Source: Pseudomonas urmiensis (GTDB lineage Bacteria; Pseudomonadota; Gammaproteobacteria; Pseudomonadales; Pseudomonadaceae). From it: DNA of 64,000 nucleotides. Both the position numbers and the translations under genes were made by a program. The number at the start of each line of letters is the position of its first letter. Positions within the stretch are counted from its first letter, which is position 1. This document shows positions 17,988-25,834 of the stretch, in pieces. Below the pieces are notes generated by a model. The model had not been told where the DNA came from. It searched no databases and worked only from the letters and a program-made list of their open reading frames with translations. The stretch spans positions 1,865,001-1,929,000 of the forward strand of contig NZ_JABWRE020000001.1 of the NCBI RefSeq assembly GCF_014268815.2, read 5' to 3'.

Positions 17988-18153
17988 CTATCTGCCATTT
18001 GCCAATTGCTGGCGATGCTCGATACCAAGGTCTGCGGCCAGAAGTGTTGCGTGTTAATGGTTAGAAGGTTGCCACGCTTTCCCTGCTGAAGTCGCGCAGT
18101 GGGTGGCGGCGCCTGGGCTGGTGTTATCTGTTGAAAGTGTGAGGGTGGATGTT

Positions 18154-18187
18154 CTGGCCTCTTCGCGGGCAAGCCCGCTCCCACAGG
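18154..18187. repeat. REP element, P. putida type (copy 2)
   Basis: CTGGCCTCTTCGCGGG...GCCCGCTCCCACAGG palindrome in the same orientation as copies 1 and 3. Confidence 0.88.
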
Positions 18188-18317
18188 GATAGCGCCGTTT
18201 TCAGGGGCGCAGCGGTACCTGTGTGAGATCTATGATTATGGGCAAGCCAATCATTGAATCCTGCCTGCACTGAAGCGTTCTGCACACGATGCTCAGCGCT
18301 AGGTTTTGTGGTGTCTT

Positions 18318-18353
18318 AACCGGCCTCTTCGCGGGCAAGCCCGCTCCCACAGG
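18318..18353. repeat. REP element, P. putida type (copy 3)
   Basis: Same 33-36 base palindrome. It pairs with the inverted copy 30 bases downstream to form a two-REP unit. Confidence 0.9.
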
Positions 18354-18383
18354 CACCCCGTTGACCTCGAAGCCAGCGCGCTA

Positions 18384-18417
18384 CCTGTGGGAGCGGGCTT
18401 GCCCGCGAAGAGGCCGG
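18384..18417. repeat. REP element, P. putida type (copy 4, inverted)
   Basis: Reverse complement of copy 3 (CCTGTGGGAGCGGG...CGAAGAGGCCGG). Copies 3 and 4 face each other and could form a large stem if transcribed from 19-18 kb. Confidence 0.9.
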
Positions 18418-18620
18418 GTCAAGCAACACTAAATAGACAATCAAAAGTTGGCTTTAGCTTGCGCCAGATCTCGGTGATTTGCTGGCTGTTGATCTGAGTA
18501 CGTGCAGGTCCAGCCGACGCTGCGAAAAGCACAGGCATCTACGCAGCAATTTCGGTTGCTTCAAGGAGGGATAGTGAAGATGTCATCAGGGCATGCGCCG
18601 CATGCCCTGATGCAGAAGGC

Positions 18621-19778
18621 TCAGCGAGCCGGCAGGTTCTGTTCGACCAAAGCGGTCCACACGGCAACGCCTGGCTCGATGACCTGGTCGTTGAAATCGT
18701 AGTACGGGTTATGCAGGGCCGCCGATGGCTGCTCGCCGTCCACGCCCATCCAGATATAGGCACCCGGGCACGCTTGGAGCATGAAGGCGAAGTCTTCCGA
18801 GGCCATCGACGGTTGGCAGCCGAACTGCACCTTGTCTTCACCCAGCGCCAACTGCGCGGCCTGGCTGATGATCTGCGCCTGCTGCACGTGGTTTTCAGTC
18901 ACCGGGTAGCCGACATTGTAGGTCAGCGCGCCGTGGACGCCGAAGGCGCTCGGCATCTGTGCGACGAACTCGCCAATCAGCTGCTGTACCTTCTCGCGTA
19001 CCGGCGTTTGCAGGCAGCGCACGGTGCCGCGCAGGGTGGCGGTCTCGGGGATGACGTTGATCGCTTCGCCGGCATTGACCTGGGTCACGCTGATCACCGC
19101 GCTGTCCAGTGGCGACAGGCGCCGCGAGGTGATGGTCTGCAAGCCCAGGATCAGCTCTGCGGCGGCGACGATCGGGTCAAAGCCGCGGTCGGGCATGGCG
19201 GCGTGGGAGCCTTTGCCGGTCAGGGTGATCTCGAAGGTATCCAGCGAAGCCATCATCGGCCCGGGATTGACCAGCACCTTGCCGGCCGGGACGCCTGGCC
19301 AGTTGTGCAGGCCGTAGATCGACTGCATCGGGAACCGCTCGAACAAGCCGTCCTCGATCATCTTCTGCGCGCCACCGAGGTTTTCTTCGGCCGGCTGGAA
19401 CACGAAATACACGGTGCCGCTGAAGTTGCGCGTTTCGCTCAGGTGGCGTGCCGTGGCCAGCAGGATCGCCGTGTGCCCATCGTGGCCACAGGCATGCATA
19501 CAACCTTTGTGGTTGGAGCTGTGGCTGCACTGGCCCAGCTCCTGGATCGGCAGCGCGTCCATATCGGCGCGGATGCCGATACTGGGGCCTTCGCCGTTGC
19601 GCAGGGTACCGACCACGCCGGTACCGCCCAGGCCGCGATGCACCTCGATGCCGAAGCTGGTCAGCAGCTCGGCGACCTTGTCGCTGGTCTGCACTTCCTG
19701 AAAGCCCAGCTCCGGCGCCGAGTGGAACTGACGCCGCCAGCTGGTGGCGTCTTTGATCAAGTTGGCTGAAATGCTCAT
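18621..19778 (-). CDS. M20 family metallo-amidohydrolase (HipO-like)
   Basis: A 385-residue peptidase-M20 protein of the amidohydrolase/hippuricase subgroup, which removes acyl groups from N-acyl amino acids or similar amides. The metal-binding residues are seen: Cys93 and His95 in CMHACGHDGH, and the acidic pair Glu131-Glu132 in QPAEENLGGA. The dimerisation/lid domain with GSHAAMPDRGFDP follows. It is last in a three-gene operon, 5 bases after the aldehyde dehydrogenase. The linked enzymes imply the product is oxidised through an aldehyde. The real substrate is unknown. Confidence 0.88.
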   Translation of the reverse strand: MSISANLIKDATSWRRQFHSAPELGFQEVQTSDKVAELLTSFGIEVHRGLGGTGVVGTLRNGEGPSIGIRADMDALPIQELGQCSHSSNHKGCMHACGHDGHTAILLATARHLSETRNFSGTVYFVFQPAEENLGGAQKMIEDGLFERFPMQSIYGLHNWPGVPAGKVLVNPGPMMASLDTFEITLTGKGSHAAMPDRGFDPIVAAAELILGLQTITSRRLSPLDSAVISVTQVNAGEAINVIPETATLRGTVRCLQTPVREKVQQLIGEFVAQMPSAFGVHGALTYNVGYPVTENHVQQAQIISQAAQLALGEDKVQFGCQPSMASEDFAFMLQACPGAYIWMGVDGEQPSAALHNPYYDFNDQVIEPGVAVWTALVEQNLPAR

Positions 19779-19783
19779 GTTAG

Positions 19784-21301
19784 TTACTCCAGGCTCGCGC
19801 CGTAGCCAAAGCTTGCGGCGGGAACCGCAGCGGTTTCCACCCAGACGCTTTTCACTTCGCTGTACTCGCGCAGCGCGTCCAGGCCCGAAGAGCGGCCATA
19901 ACCGCTTTCACCGTAGCCGCCAAAGGGCGAGCTGACATGGATGGTCTTGTAGCCGTTGATCCAGAAGGTACCGGCGCGCACCTGTTTGGCCACGCGGTGG
20001 GCACGGCCTACGTCGCGGGTCCAGACGCCACCGGCCAAGCCGAAGCGGCTGTCGTTGGCGATGCGAATGGCATCGGCTTCGTCTTCGAACGGGATGGCAA
20101 CCACCACCGGGCCGAAGATTTCTTCCTGGGCGCAGTACAGCGCGTTGTTGCCCGCCAGTACGGTCGGGTTGATGTAGTAGCCAGGCTTGGCCGGGATCGG
20201 CTCGGCGCCTGCGCCAACCAGGCGGGCGCCATCTTCCAAGGCACGTTCGACCATGTTTTTCACATGGTTGTACTGCTTGGCGTTGTTGATCGGGCCGATC
20301 TGGGTGTGTGGGTCGCTCGGGTCGCCAACAGTGAACTGCTGGGCCGCCTTGGCCAGGGCCTGGGTGAACTTGTCGAAGATCGACGCTTGTACCAGCAGGC
20401 GCGACCCAGATACGCAGCTTTGCCCGGCACCGGAGAAAATCGCCGCCTGGGCGCCGCGCAGGGCGACCTCAAGGTCAGCGTCGGCGAAGACGATATTGGC
20501 CGACTTGCCGCCCAACTCCAGTACCGCAGGGATGCAGCGCTGCGCCGCCGCGACGGCGATGTGGCGGCCAGTAGCAGGCGAGCCGACGAACACCACCTTG
20601 CGAATATCGGCCTTGGCGATCAATTGCTGGCCGATGCTGTGGCCGTAGCCGGCCACCACGTTGACCAGGCCCTTGGGCACGCCAGCACGTTCGATCAGCA
20701 CTGCGACCACCAGCGAGGACAGCGGGGTCAGTTCCGATGGCTTGAGGATGACTGCGTTACCGGCGGCAATCGCCGGGGCGATCTGCCAGCCGCAGGTGAA
20801 GATCGGTGCGTTCCACGGGGTGATCTGCAGCACGGTGCCCAGTGGTTCGTAGGTCACGTAGTTGAGGTGCGAGGTTGGCACCGGGATCACTTCGCCATGC
20901 AGCTTGTCGGCCCAGCCGGCGTAGTATTCGAACATCTCGGCGACTTTGGCCACTTCGACCTTGGCGTCGCGTATCGGCTTGTTGGCGGTCAGCGATTCGA
21001 TCAGTGCCAGGTTGTCGGCGTGTTGGCGAATCAGTGCGCCGATCTGGTACATGGCGCGCCCGCGCGCCTGGCCGGTCATGCCCCACCATTGTTGCTGGGC
21101 GGCCTTGGCGGCGCTGTCTGCCTGCGCTACCAAGGCCTCGTCAGCGTCAGGGAAGCTCAGCATGAGGCTATCGTCGTGGGCGTTGCGCACCTCTACCGCT
21201 TGGCCATGACCTTCGATGAACTCACCGCCCACGTAGCTGGCGATCACTTGCCGATCGCCCCAGAACGGGCGCATCAGTTGGCTGATTGTTTCAGTGCTCA
21301 T
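19784..21301 (-). CDS. NAD(P)-dependent aldehyde dehydrogenase
   Basis: 505 residues with the full aldehyde dehydrogenase core. Ser/Pro-rich cofactor loop TPWNAPIFTCGW is followed by KPSE, the general base Glu262 in ELGGKSAN and the nucleophile Cys296 in GAGQSCVSGS. It resembles betaine/aminobutyraldehyde-type enzymes in overall length, but specificity cannot be assigned. It lies 3 bases after the hydroxyacid dehydrogenase and 5 before the amidohydrolase, so all three are co-transcribed from near 22.2 kb. Confidence 0.88.
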   Translation of the reverse strand: MSTETISQLMRPFWGDRQVIASYVGGEFIEGHGQAVEVRNAHDDSLMLSFPDADEALVAQADSAAKAAQQQWWGMTGQARGRAMYQIGALIRQHADNLALIESLTANKPIRDAKVEVAKVAEMFEYYAGWADKLHGEVIPVPTSHLNYVTYEPLGTVLQITPWNAPIFTCGWQIAPAIAAGNAVILKPSELTPLSSLVVAVLIERAGVPKGLVNVVAGYGHSIGQQLIAKADIRKVVFVGSPATGRHIAVAAAQRCIPAVLELGGKSANIVFADADLEVALRGAQAAIFSGAGQSCVSGSRLLVQASIFDKFTQALAKAAQQFTVGDPSDPHTQIGPINNAKQYNHVKNMVERALEDGARLVGAGAEPIPAKPGYYINPTVLAGNNALYCAQEEIFGPVVVAIPFEDEADAIRIANDSRFGLAGGVWTRDVGRAHRVAKQVRAGTFWINGYKTIHVSSPFGGYGESGYGRSSGLDALREYSEVKSVWVETAAVPAASFGYGASLE

Positions 21302-21304
21302 CGG

Positions 21305-22195
21305 TTATTCCCCACGGCCAAACAAAGCGTTGTCGGTGCGCTGCACGATGCAGCAGAAATCGTCGGAATCAGGCAGGGTCTGGCTGCTCTGTTGCCACAG
21401 TTGCGCGACCAGGCGCGACAGTGGCAGGTCAAGGTCCAGGCTGGCGGTCAGGTCGCTGGCCAAGCCGACGTCCTTGCGCATCAGGCCCATGGTGAAGCCT
21501 GAGTCATAGGCCTTGTTCAGTACCCAGGTCGGGAACATCACCTGGCTGGCGCCGCTACGGCCGGAGCCGGCGTTCAGGCCTTGCAGCAGTTTCTCGGGAT
21601 CGACGCCGGCCTTGGCCGCCATGCTGACGGCTTCGGCGGTGCTGATCAGGTGCGCGGCGGCGAGCATGTTGTTGGCGATCTTGGCAACGTTGCCGGCGCC
21701 GACACTGCCGATATGCACGCGGGTGCCGCTCATGGCTTCAAGCACCGGCGTGGCCTTGGCGAGGTCGCCAGGTTCGGCCCCGATCACCATCGACATGGTG
21801 CCAGTGGCAGCGCCTTTGGGGCCGCCGGAGACCGGTGCGTCGATAAAACCGATGCGCTGCTCGCGCAGGGCCGCGGCCACCTTGCGGCTGGTCTCGGGGG
21901 TAGAAGTGGTGGTGTCGATCACCACCAGGCCGGCACGGCCCAGCTCGAGGATGCCGTCATAACCCAGGCACACGGCTTCGACGTGTTCCGCTTTAGGCAG
22001 CGACAGGATCAGCACATCGACCGCCGGGATCAGCTCGGCGCATACGCCGACCGATTTCACCCCGAGGTTTTCCGCCTGGGCCAGGGCTGCGCCCGACAGG
22101 TCGAAACCACTCACGTCAAAGCCTTTCCCCGCCAGGGTCGCGGCCATGCCACGGCCCATGTTGCCAAGCCCGATCACACCTACTTTCAAAGTCAT
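21305..22195 (-). CDS. NAD-dependent beta-hydroxyacid dehydrogenase (3-HIBADH family)
   Basis: 296 residues when started at MTLKVGVIGLGNMG, the typical length. The N-terminal Rossmann loop GLGNMG is at 9-14. Substrate-loop DAPVSGGPKGA and the catalytic Lys context GAGNVAKIANNML mark the 3-hydroxyisobutyrate/tartronate-semialdehyde/GLYR family. An in-frame extension to 22330 is rejected because it runs through the divergent promoter region. First gene of the amidohydrolase operon, divergent from the LysR gene that probably controls it. Confidence 0.87.
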   Translation of the reverse strand: MTLKVGVIGLGNMGRGMAATLAGKGFDVSGFDLSGAALAQAENLGVKSVGVCAELIPAVDVLILSLPKAEHVEAVCLGYDGILELGRAGLVVIDTTTSTPETSRKVAAALREQRIGFIDAPVSGGPKGAATGTMSMVIGAEPGDLAKATPVLEAMSGTRVHIGSVGAGNVAKIANNMLAAAHLISTAEAVSMAAKAGVDPEKLLQGLNAGSGRSGASQVMFPTWVLNKAYDSGFTMGLMRKDVGLASDLTASLDLDLPLSRLVAQLWQQSSQTLPDSDDFCCIVQRTDNALFGRGE

Positions 22196-22374
22196 GGAGA
22201 TACTCATCCTCGAATATGTGCCCGCATTGGGTGAAGCAACCCCGTCGGGCCGGTGTGCAAGCGCTGCCGACGTCGCCCTGGGCTGATGGGTCGAGTATGG
22301 ACAGCCCTCTGTGATCGCAGCAATAATCACTGAAATGAAATTCTGTTGCCTTTAGCGCAACACACAGGAGCCTT

Positions 22375-23286
22375 ATGAGCGTCGTCCAGGATCGCCGCAT
22401 TCTTTACTTCTTCGAGGCCGTCAAGCTGGGCAGCGTGCGCGCCGCCGCCGATTACCTGGACGTGGCGCCGTCGGCGGTCAGCCGGCAGATCGCCCAGCTC
22501 GAACAGGAACTCGGTAGCCCGCTGCTGGAACGGCATCGGCGTGGGGTCAAGCCCACGGAGGCGGGCGATCGGGTGCTGCATTACTACCGTCAGCGCCTGT
22601 CGCAGCAGGAAGTGTTGCTCGATTCGCTGCAGGCGCTGCGCGGCTTGCAGAGCGGTTCTGTGGTGCTGGCGGCGGGCGAGGGCTTCATCGATGGCTTGGC
22701 GGCGCCGCTTAGCCGGTTTTCCGAGCTATATCCGCGCATCGACCTGCAGGTGAACGTGTGCGGCACCAATGAAGTGATTCGCCAGGTGGTCGAGGACGAA
22801 GCGCATCTGGGCCTGGTGTTCAACCCGCCAGGCGATCCGAAGATTCGCTCCCATGCCCACACCCAGCAACCGGTGTGCGTGGCCGTCAGCCCCGATCACC
22901 CGCTGGCCAAGGAAACCGCGCCGCTACCGCTCAAGGGCCTGGACAACTATCGTTTGGCGCTGCCAGAGGTGTCCTACGGCATTCGCCAGATCGTCACCCT
23001 GGCCGAGCATCGCCTGGGCATCACCCTCAAGCCAACGCTGACCTGCGGCACCTTCGCCATGCTCAAGCGCTTTTCGATGTACGGCGGGGTGACCTTGATG
23101 CCAACTTTCGTCATGGAAGAAGAGATTCGCAGCGGCCATCTGGTCGCCCTGGCGCTGCAAAGCGAAGTGTTCAGCTCCCCGGAAACCCACTTGATCAGCC
23201 GCCTGGGCCGGCAGTTGAGCGTCGGCGCCAGTCGTTTATTGAGCATGCTTTTGCAGGACATGACCGCGTTCAAGGCGCAGCCTTGA
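22375..23286 (+). CDS. LysR family transcriptional regulator
   Basis: 303 residues. The winged helix-turn-helix covers residues ~8-65 (FFEAVKLGSVRAAADYLDVAPSAVSRQIAQLE...). The periplasmic-binding-like effector domain follows from ~90. AGGAGCC precedes the ATG. It is divergent from the hydroxyacid dehydrogenase-aldehyde dehydrogenase-amidohydrolase operon across 179 bases, the standard LysR layout. The effector is probably an intermediate of that pathway. Ends 5 bases before the stop of the convergent Anbu gene. Confidence 0.9.
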   Translation: MSVVQDRRILYFFEAVKLGSVRAAADYLDVAPSAVSRQIAQLEQELGSPLLERHRRGVKPTEAGDRVLHYYRQRLSQQEVLLDSLQALRGLQSGSVVLAAGEGFIDGLAAPLSRFSELYPRIDLQVNVCGTNEVIRQVVEDEAHLGLVFNPPGDPKIRSHAHTQQPVCVAVSPDHPLAKETAPLPLKGLDNYRLALPEVSYGIRQIVTLAEHRLGITLKPTLTCGTFAMLKRFSMYGGVTLMPTFVMEEEIRSGHLVALALQSEVFSSPETHLISRLGRQLSVGASRLLSMLLQDMTAFKAQP

Positions 23287-23291
23287 ACGCA

Positions 23292-24026
23292 TCACTCTGC
23301 CAGGTAGTCGCGTGGCGGAGGGGGCAGCTCGGCTAGCAGCTGTTTCAAGCCATCGCTCCATTGCTGGCGAATTTGCCGGTAGTAAGGGTCGTCGCTGGTA
23401 ATGCGCAAGCGCTCCATGGCCTGCAAGCGGTCTTTGCGATACACCAGCAGATCCAGTGGCATGCCCACCGAGAGGTTGCTGCGGATAGTGGAGTCAAACG
23501 AGATCAGGCCGCAGCGAAGCGCCTCATCCAGCGGGGTGCAATAGCTGAGGTTACGATCGAGAATCGGCCTGCCGTACTTGCTCTCGCCCAGTTGCAGGAA
23601 CGGCGTGTCTGGCGTGGCCTGGAAAAAATTGCCCTGCGCGTAGACGTTGTAGATGCCCATCGGCGCGCCTGCGATCTGCCCGCCGACGATGAACGAGCTG
23701 CTCAGCTCGATCTCCTCGGTCAGTACGCTGCGATCGCGCAGCACAACTTCACGCAGGGTTTCGGCGACCAGTACCGTGGCGTCATAGAGCGTGGCGACAT
23801 TCAGCAGGTGACTGCCAGTGGCGCGGGTCCGTTGTTCGAGCAGGTTGATCACCGATTGCGAGGTGGCCAGATTGCCAGCGGTTTGTAGCACGATCAGCCG
23901 ATCGCCCGGCACGCTGAACACGAACAGTTTGCCAAAGGTGGAGATCTGGTCGATGCCTGCATTGGTGCGTGAGTCGCTGATGAAAACCAGCCCGTCCGCC
24001 AAGTGCATAGCGACGCAGTACGTCAT
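23292..24026 (-). CDS. Anbu, proteasome-like beta-subunit homologue
   Basis: 244 residues of the Ntn-hydrolase fold related to HslV and 20S beta subunits. After removal of Met1 the nucleophile is Thr1 (sequence MTYCVAMHL). Counting from it, Asp17 (SDSRTNAG) and Lys32 (FGKLFVF) complete the proteasome active site, so the enzyme looks competent. Anbu proteins form open helical rings rather than closed barrels, and their in vivo substrate is unknown. It is the last gene of the operon ATP-grasp - alpha-E - transglutaminase - Anbu, 78 bases after the transglutaminase gene. There is no ATPase unfoldase gene here. Confidence 0.9.
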   Translation of the reverse strand: MTYCVAMHLADGLVFISDSRTNAGIDQISTFGKLFVFSVPGDRLIVLQTAGNLATSQSVINLLEQRTRATGSHLLNVATLYDATVLVAETLREVVLRDRSVLTEEIELSSSFIVGGQIAGAPMGIYNVYAQGNFFQATPDTPFLQLGESKYGRPILDRNLSYCTPLDEALRCGLISFDSTIRSNLSVGMPLDLLVYRKDRLQAMERLRITSDDPYYRQIRQQWSDGLKQLLAELPPPPRDYLAE

Positions 24027-24054
24027 GCTGTTTCCCTTGTTATCTGGATTGGAT

Positions 24055-24083
24055 GATCCCGCCGCGCTCGATGCGACGGGATC
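24055..24083 (-). other. hairpin between transglutaminase gene and Anbu gene
   Basis: GATCCCG (24055-24061) / CGGGATC (24077-24083) with a 15-base loop, inside the only sizeable gap of the operon. It could lower or protect expression of the distal Anbu gene; no U-tract follows. Confidence 0.35.
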
Positions 24084-24104
24084 TGTTTGTGCAGCGACAG
24101 AGGG

Positions 24105-24884
24105 TTATTGGCGCTGCACCTGGACGTTGGCCATCATCGATTCGACCCCGCCACCACGGCGTACGCCCCTGATCGGGCAGGCATCGAGATAGTCCAGGCC
24201 AATCGCCAGCTTCAGGTGCCGTTCCGGTCGGGTCAGCCGGTTGGTGATGTCGAAGCTGTACCAGGCCTGGTCAACCCAGGCTTCGGCCCAGGCGTGGCTG
24301 GCCAGGTGGTCTTGGTCCTCGGTGCACAGATAACCGGAGACATAGCGTGCCGGGATACCCAGGCTGCGTGCGCAGGCCAGAAACGCATGGGTATGGTCCT
24401 GGCAGACCCCGGCAGCGCCAGCAAAGGCCTCGATGGCCGTGGTGCCCACCGAAGTCGCCCCCGGGCTATACGGCATGTGCTCGGCCAAGGCCTGCATCAG
24501 CGCGGTCAGTGCGGCCCGGTCGCGCTGCTCGCCGCAGTGCTGCACCGCGAAGGCTTTGAGGGCATCGCAGGCTTGGGTCAGGTGGCTGCTGCGCAGGAAC
24601 GGCAAGGGCGACTGACTGCCAGCCTCCCATTCGCAATCCGGGTCGATCTCCACCCGGCCACTGGCCGTGAGGGCGAGGTGGCCATGGGGTTTGTCCAGGG
24701 TCAGCACATGCAGGATATTGCCATAGGGGTCGATCTGGCTGTTGACCTTGCAGGGCAGGTCCAGCTGCCATTCGAGAATGCGCTGGCGCTCACTGCTGCG
24801 CGGGGTCAGGCGCAGAAACTGGATGCTGTTGCGCACGTCGCTGGCGTAGCTGTAGGTGGTGTCGTGGCGAATGGACAGTTTCAT
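24105..24884 (-). CDS. transglutaminase-like cysteine protease of the Anbu operon
   Basis: 259 residues. The N-terminal 'bacterial transglutaminase-like N-terminal' beta region (MKLSIRHDTTYSY, RLTPRSSERQ) is followed by the transglutaminase/papain-like core. Its triad is complete: Cys161 in GVCQDHTHAF, His197 in ASHAWAEAW and Asp212 in SFDITN. Family members act as peptidases or amidases. The start overlaps the alpha-E stop by four bases (ATGA), so the two are translationally coupled. In this operon type it is thought to work with the ATP-grasp and alpha-E proteins in making or removing a peptide modification; that is a published prediction, not a demonstrated role. Confidence 0.88.
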   Translation of the reverse strand: MKLSIRHDTTYSYASDVRNSIQFLRLTPRSSERQRILEWQLDLPCKVNSQIDPYGNILHVLTLDKPHGHLALTASGRVEIDPDCEWEAGSQSPLPFLRSSHLTQACDALKAFAVQHCGEQRDRAALTALMQALAEHMPYSPGATSVGTTAIEAFAGAAGVCQDHTHAFLACARSLGIPARYVSGYLCTEDQDHLASHAWAEAWVDQAWYSFDITNRLTRPERHLKLAIGLDYLDACPIRGVRRGGGVESMMANVQVQRQ

Positions 24885-25831
24885 ACGACCTCCAGATAGG
24901 AGTTATGCACGCTTTGGCCGAGCCGGTTGATGCGCTCGATGAAATCGCTCAGCCACAGGTGCAGGCCGGCTTCGAGGATTTCATCGATTGCGGTGTAGCG
25001 CAGGCGGGCATTGAGTTCGGCGGCCATGCGCTGGGCGGCGCGCCCGGTGCTGCCGGGCAACCCTGCGAGGATCAGGTCGAGCTCTTCGATACAGGCGTGC
25101 AGCGAACGTGGCACGTCCACCCGCAGCAACAGCAGTTCGGACACCGGACGGGCGCTGGGTGGGGCGCGGTAGATTTCATTGAAGGCTTCATACGAGGTCA
25201 GCGCGCGCAACAAGGCGCTCCATTGGTAGTAGCCGCGGGCGGAGTCGTCGCTGACTTCCTCGGAGGCTTCCCCGAACATCTCGTAGCGCGCATCGAGCAG
25301 GCGCAGGGTGTTGTCCGCCCGTTCGAGGAAGGTGCCCAGGCGGATGAAGCTGTAGGCGTCGTTGCGCATGATGGTGCCGGAGGTCGCGCCACGGAACAGG
25401 TGCGAGCGTTCCTTGACCCAATCGCAGAAATGGCTGATGCCGTAGCGCCCCAGGCCATTGCTGGCAATATTGCGCATCTCGATCCAGGTAGCGTTGATGT
25501 TTTCCCACATGTCGGCGGTGATCCGGCCACGCACGGCATGGGCGTTGGTTCGGGCGGCCTGCAGGCAGCAGTAGATGCTGCTGGGGTTGGTCGCATCGAG
25601 CGCGAAGAAGTGCAGCATGCGCTCGGTGTCGAGCTCGGTATGCCGCCGGATGTAGTCGTCCAGGGTGCCGGAGGCTAGCAGCGACATGGCCAGCTCGGCG
25701 TGGCCATCGCTACGCCCGGCCTGGGGCATCAGCGACAGCGAATAGCTGACCTCGAGCATGCGCGCAAGGTTCTCGGCGCGTTCCAGGTAACGGGACATCC
25801 AGTACAGATCGGAAGCGGTTCTTGAGAGCAT
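24881..25831 (-). CDS. alpha-E domain protein (DUF403)
   Basis: 316 residues, almost entirely alpha-helical. It begins MLSRTASDLYWMSRYLERAENLARML, the family hallmark with the conserved YWxxRYxERAE. Conserved Asn/Arg-rich helices follow (LEWxx-type TSGTIMRNDAYSFIRLGTFLERADNTLRLLDAR). Catalytic function is not known; it always travels with circularly permuted ATP-grasp proteins. It starts 3 bases after the ATP-grasp gene and overlaps the transglutaminase start, so it is the centre of a tight operon. Confidence 0.88.
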   Translation of the reverse strand: MLSRTASDLYWMSRYLERAENLARMLEVSYSLSLMPQAGRSDGHAELAMSLLASGTLDDYIRRHTELDTERMLHFFALDATNPSSIYCCLQAARTNAHAVRGRITADMWENINATWIEMRNIASNGLGRYGISHFCDWVKERSHLFRGATSGTIMRNDAYSFIRLGTFLERADNTLRLLDARYEMFGEASEEVSDDSARGYYQWSALLRALTSYEAFNEIYRAPPSARPVSELLLLRVDVPRSLHACIEELDLILAGLPGSTGRAAQRMAAELNARLRYTAIDEILEAGLHLWLSDFIERINRLGQSVHNSYLEVV

Positions 25832-25834
25832 CGG

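Larger units (their letters stand above)
17988..18620. other. intergenic region with three REP elements
   Basis: About 630 bases between the DUF3100 terminator and the end of the convergent amidohydrolase gene. It contains REP copies 2, 3 and 4 and no credible coding sequence. Confidence 0.7.

Noticed and set aside
18154..18417. Possible CRISPR-like repeat array
   Set aside because: Units are palindromic REP elements in both orientations with irregular spacing; there are no uniform spacers and no cas genes.
19937..21502. 521-codon open frame opposite the aldehyde and hydroxyacid dehydrogenase genes
   Set aside because: Antisense shadow; crosses two well-supported genes and has no recognisable domain.
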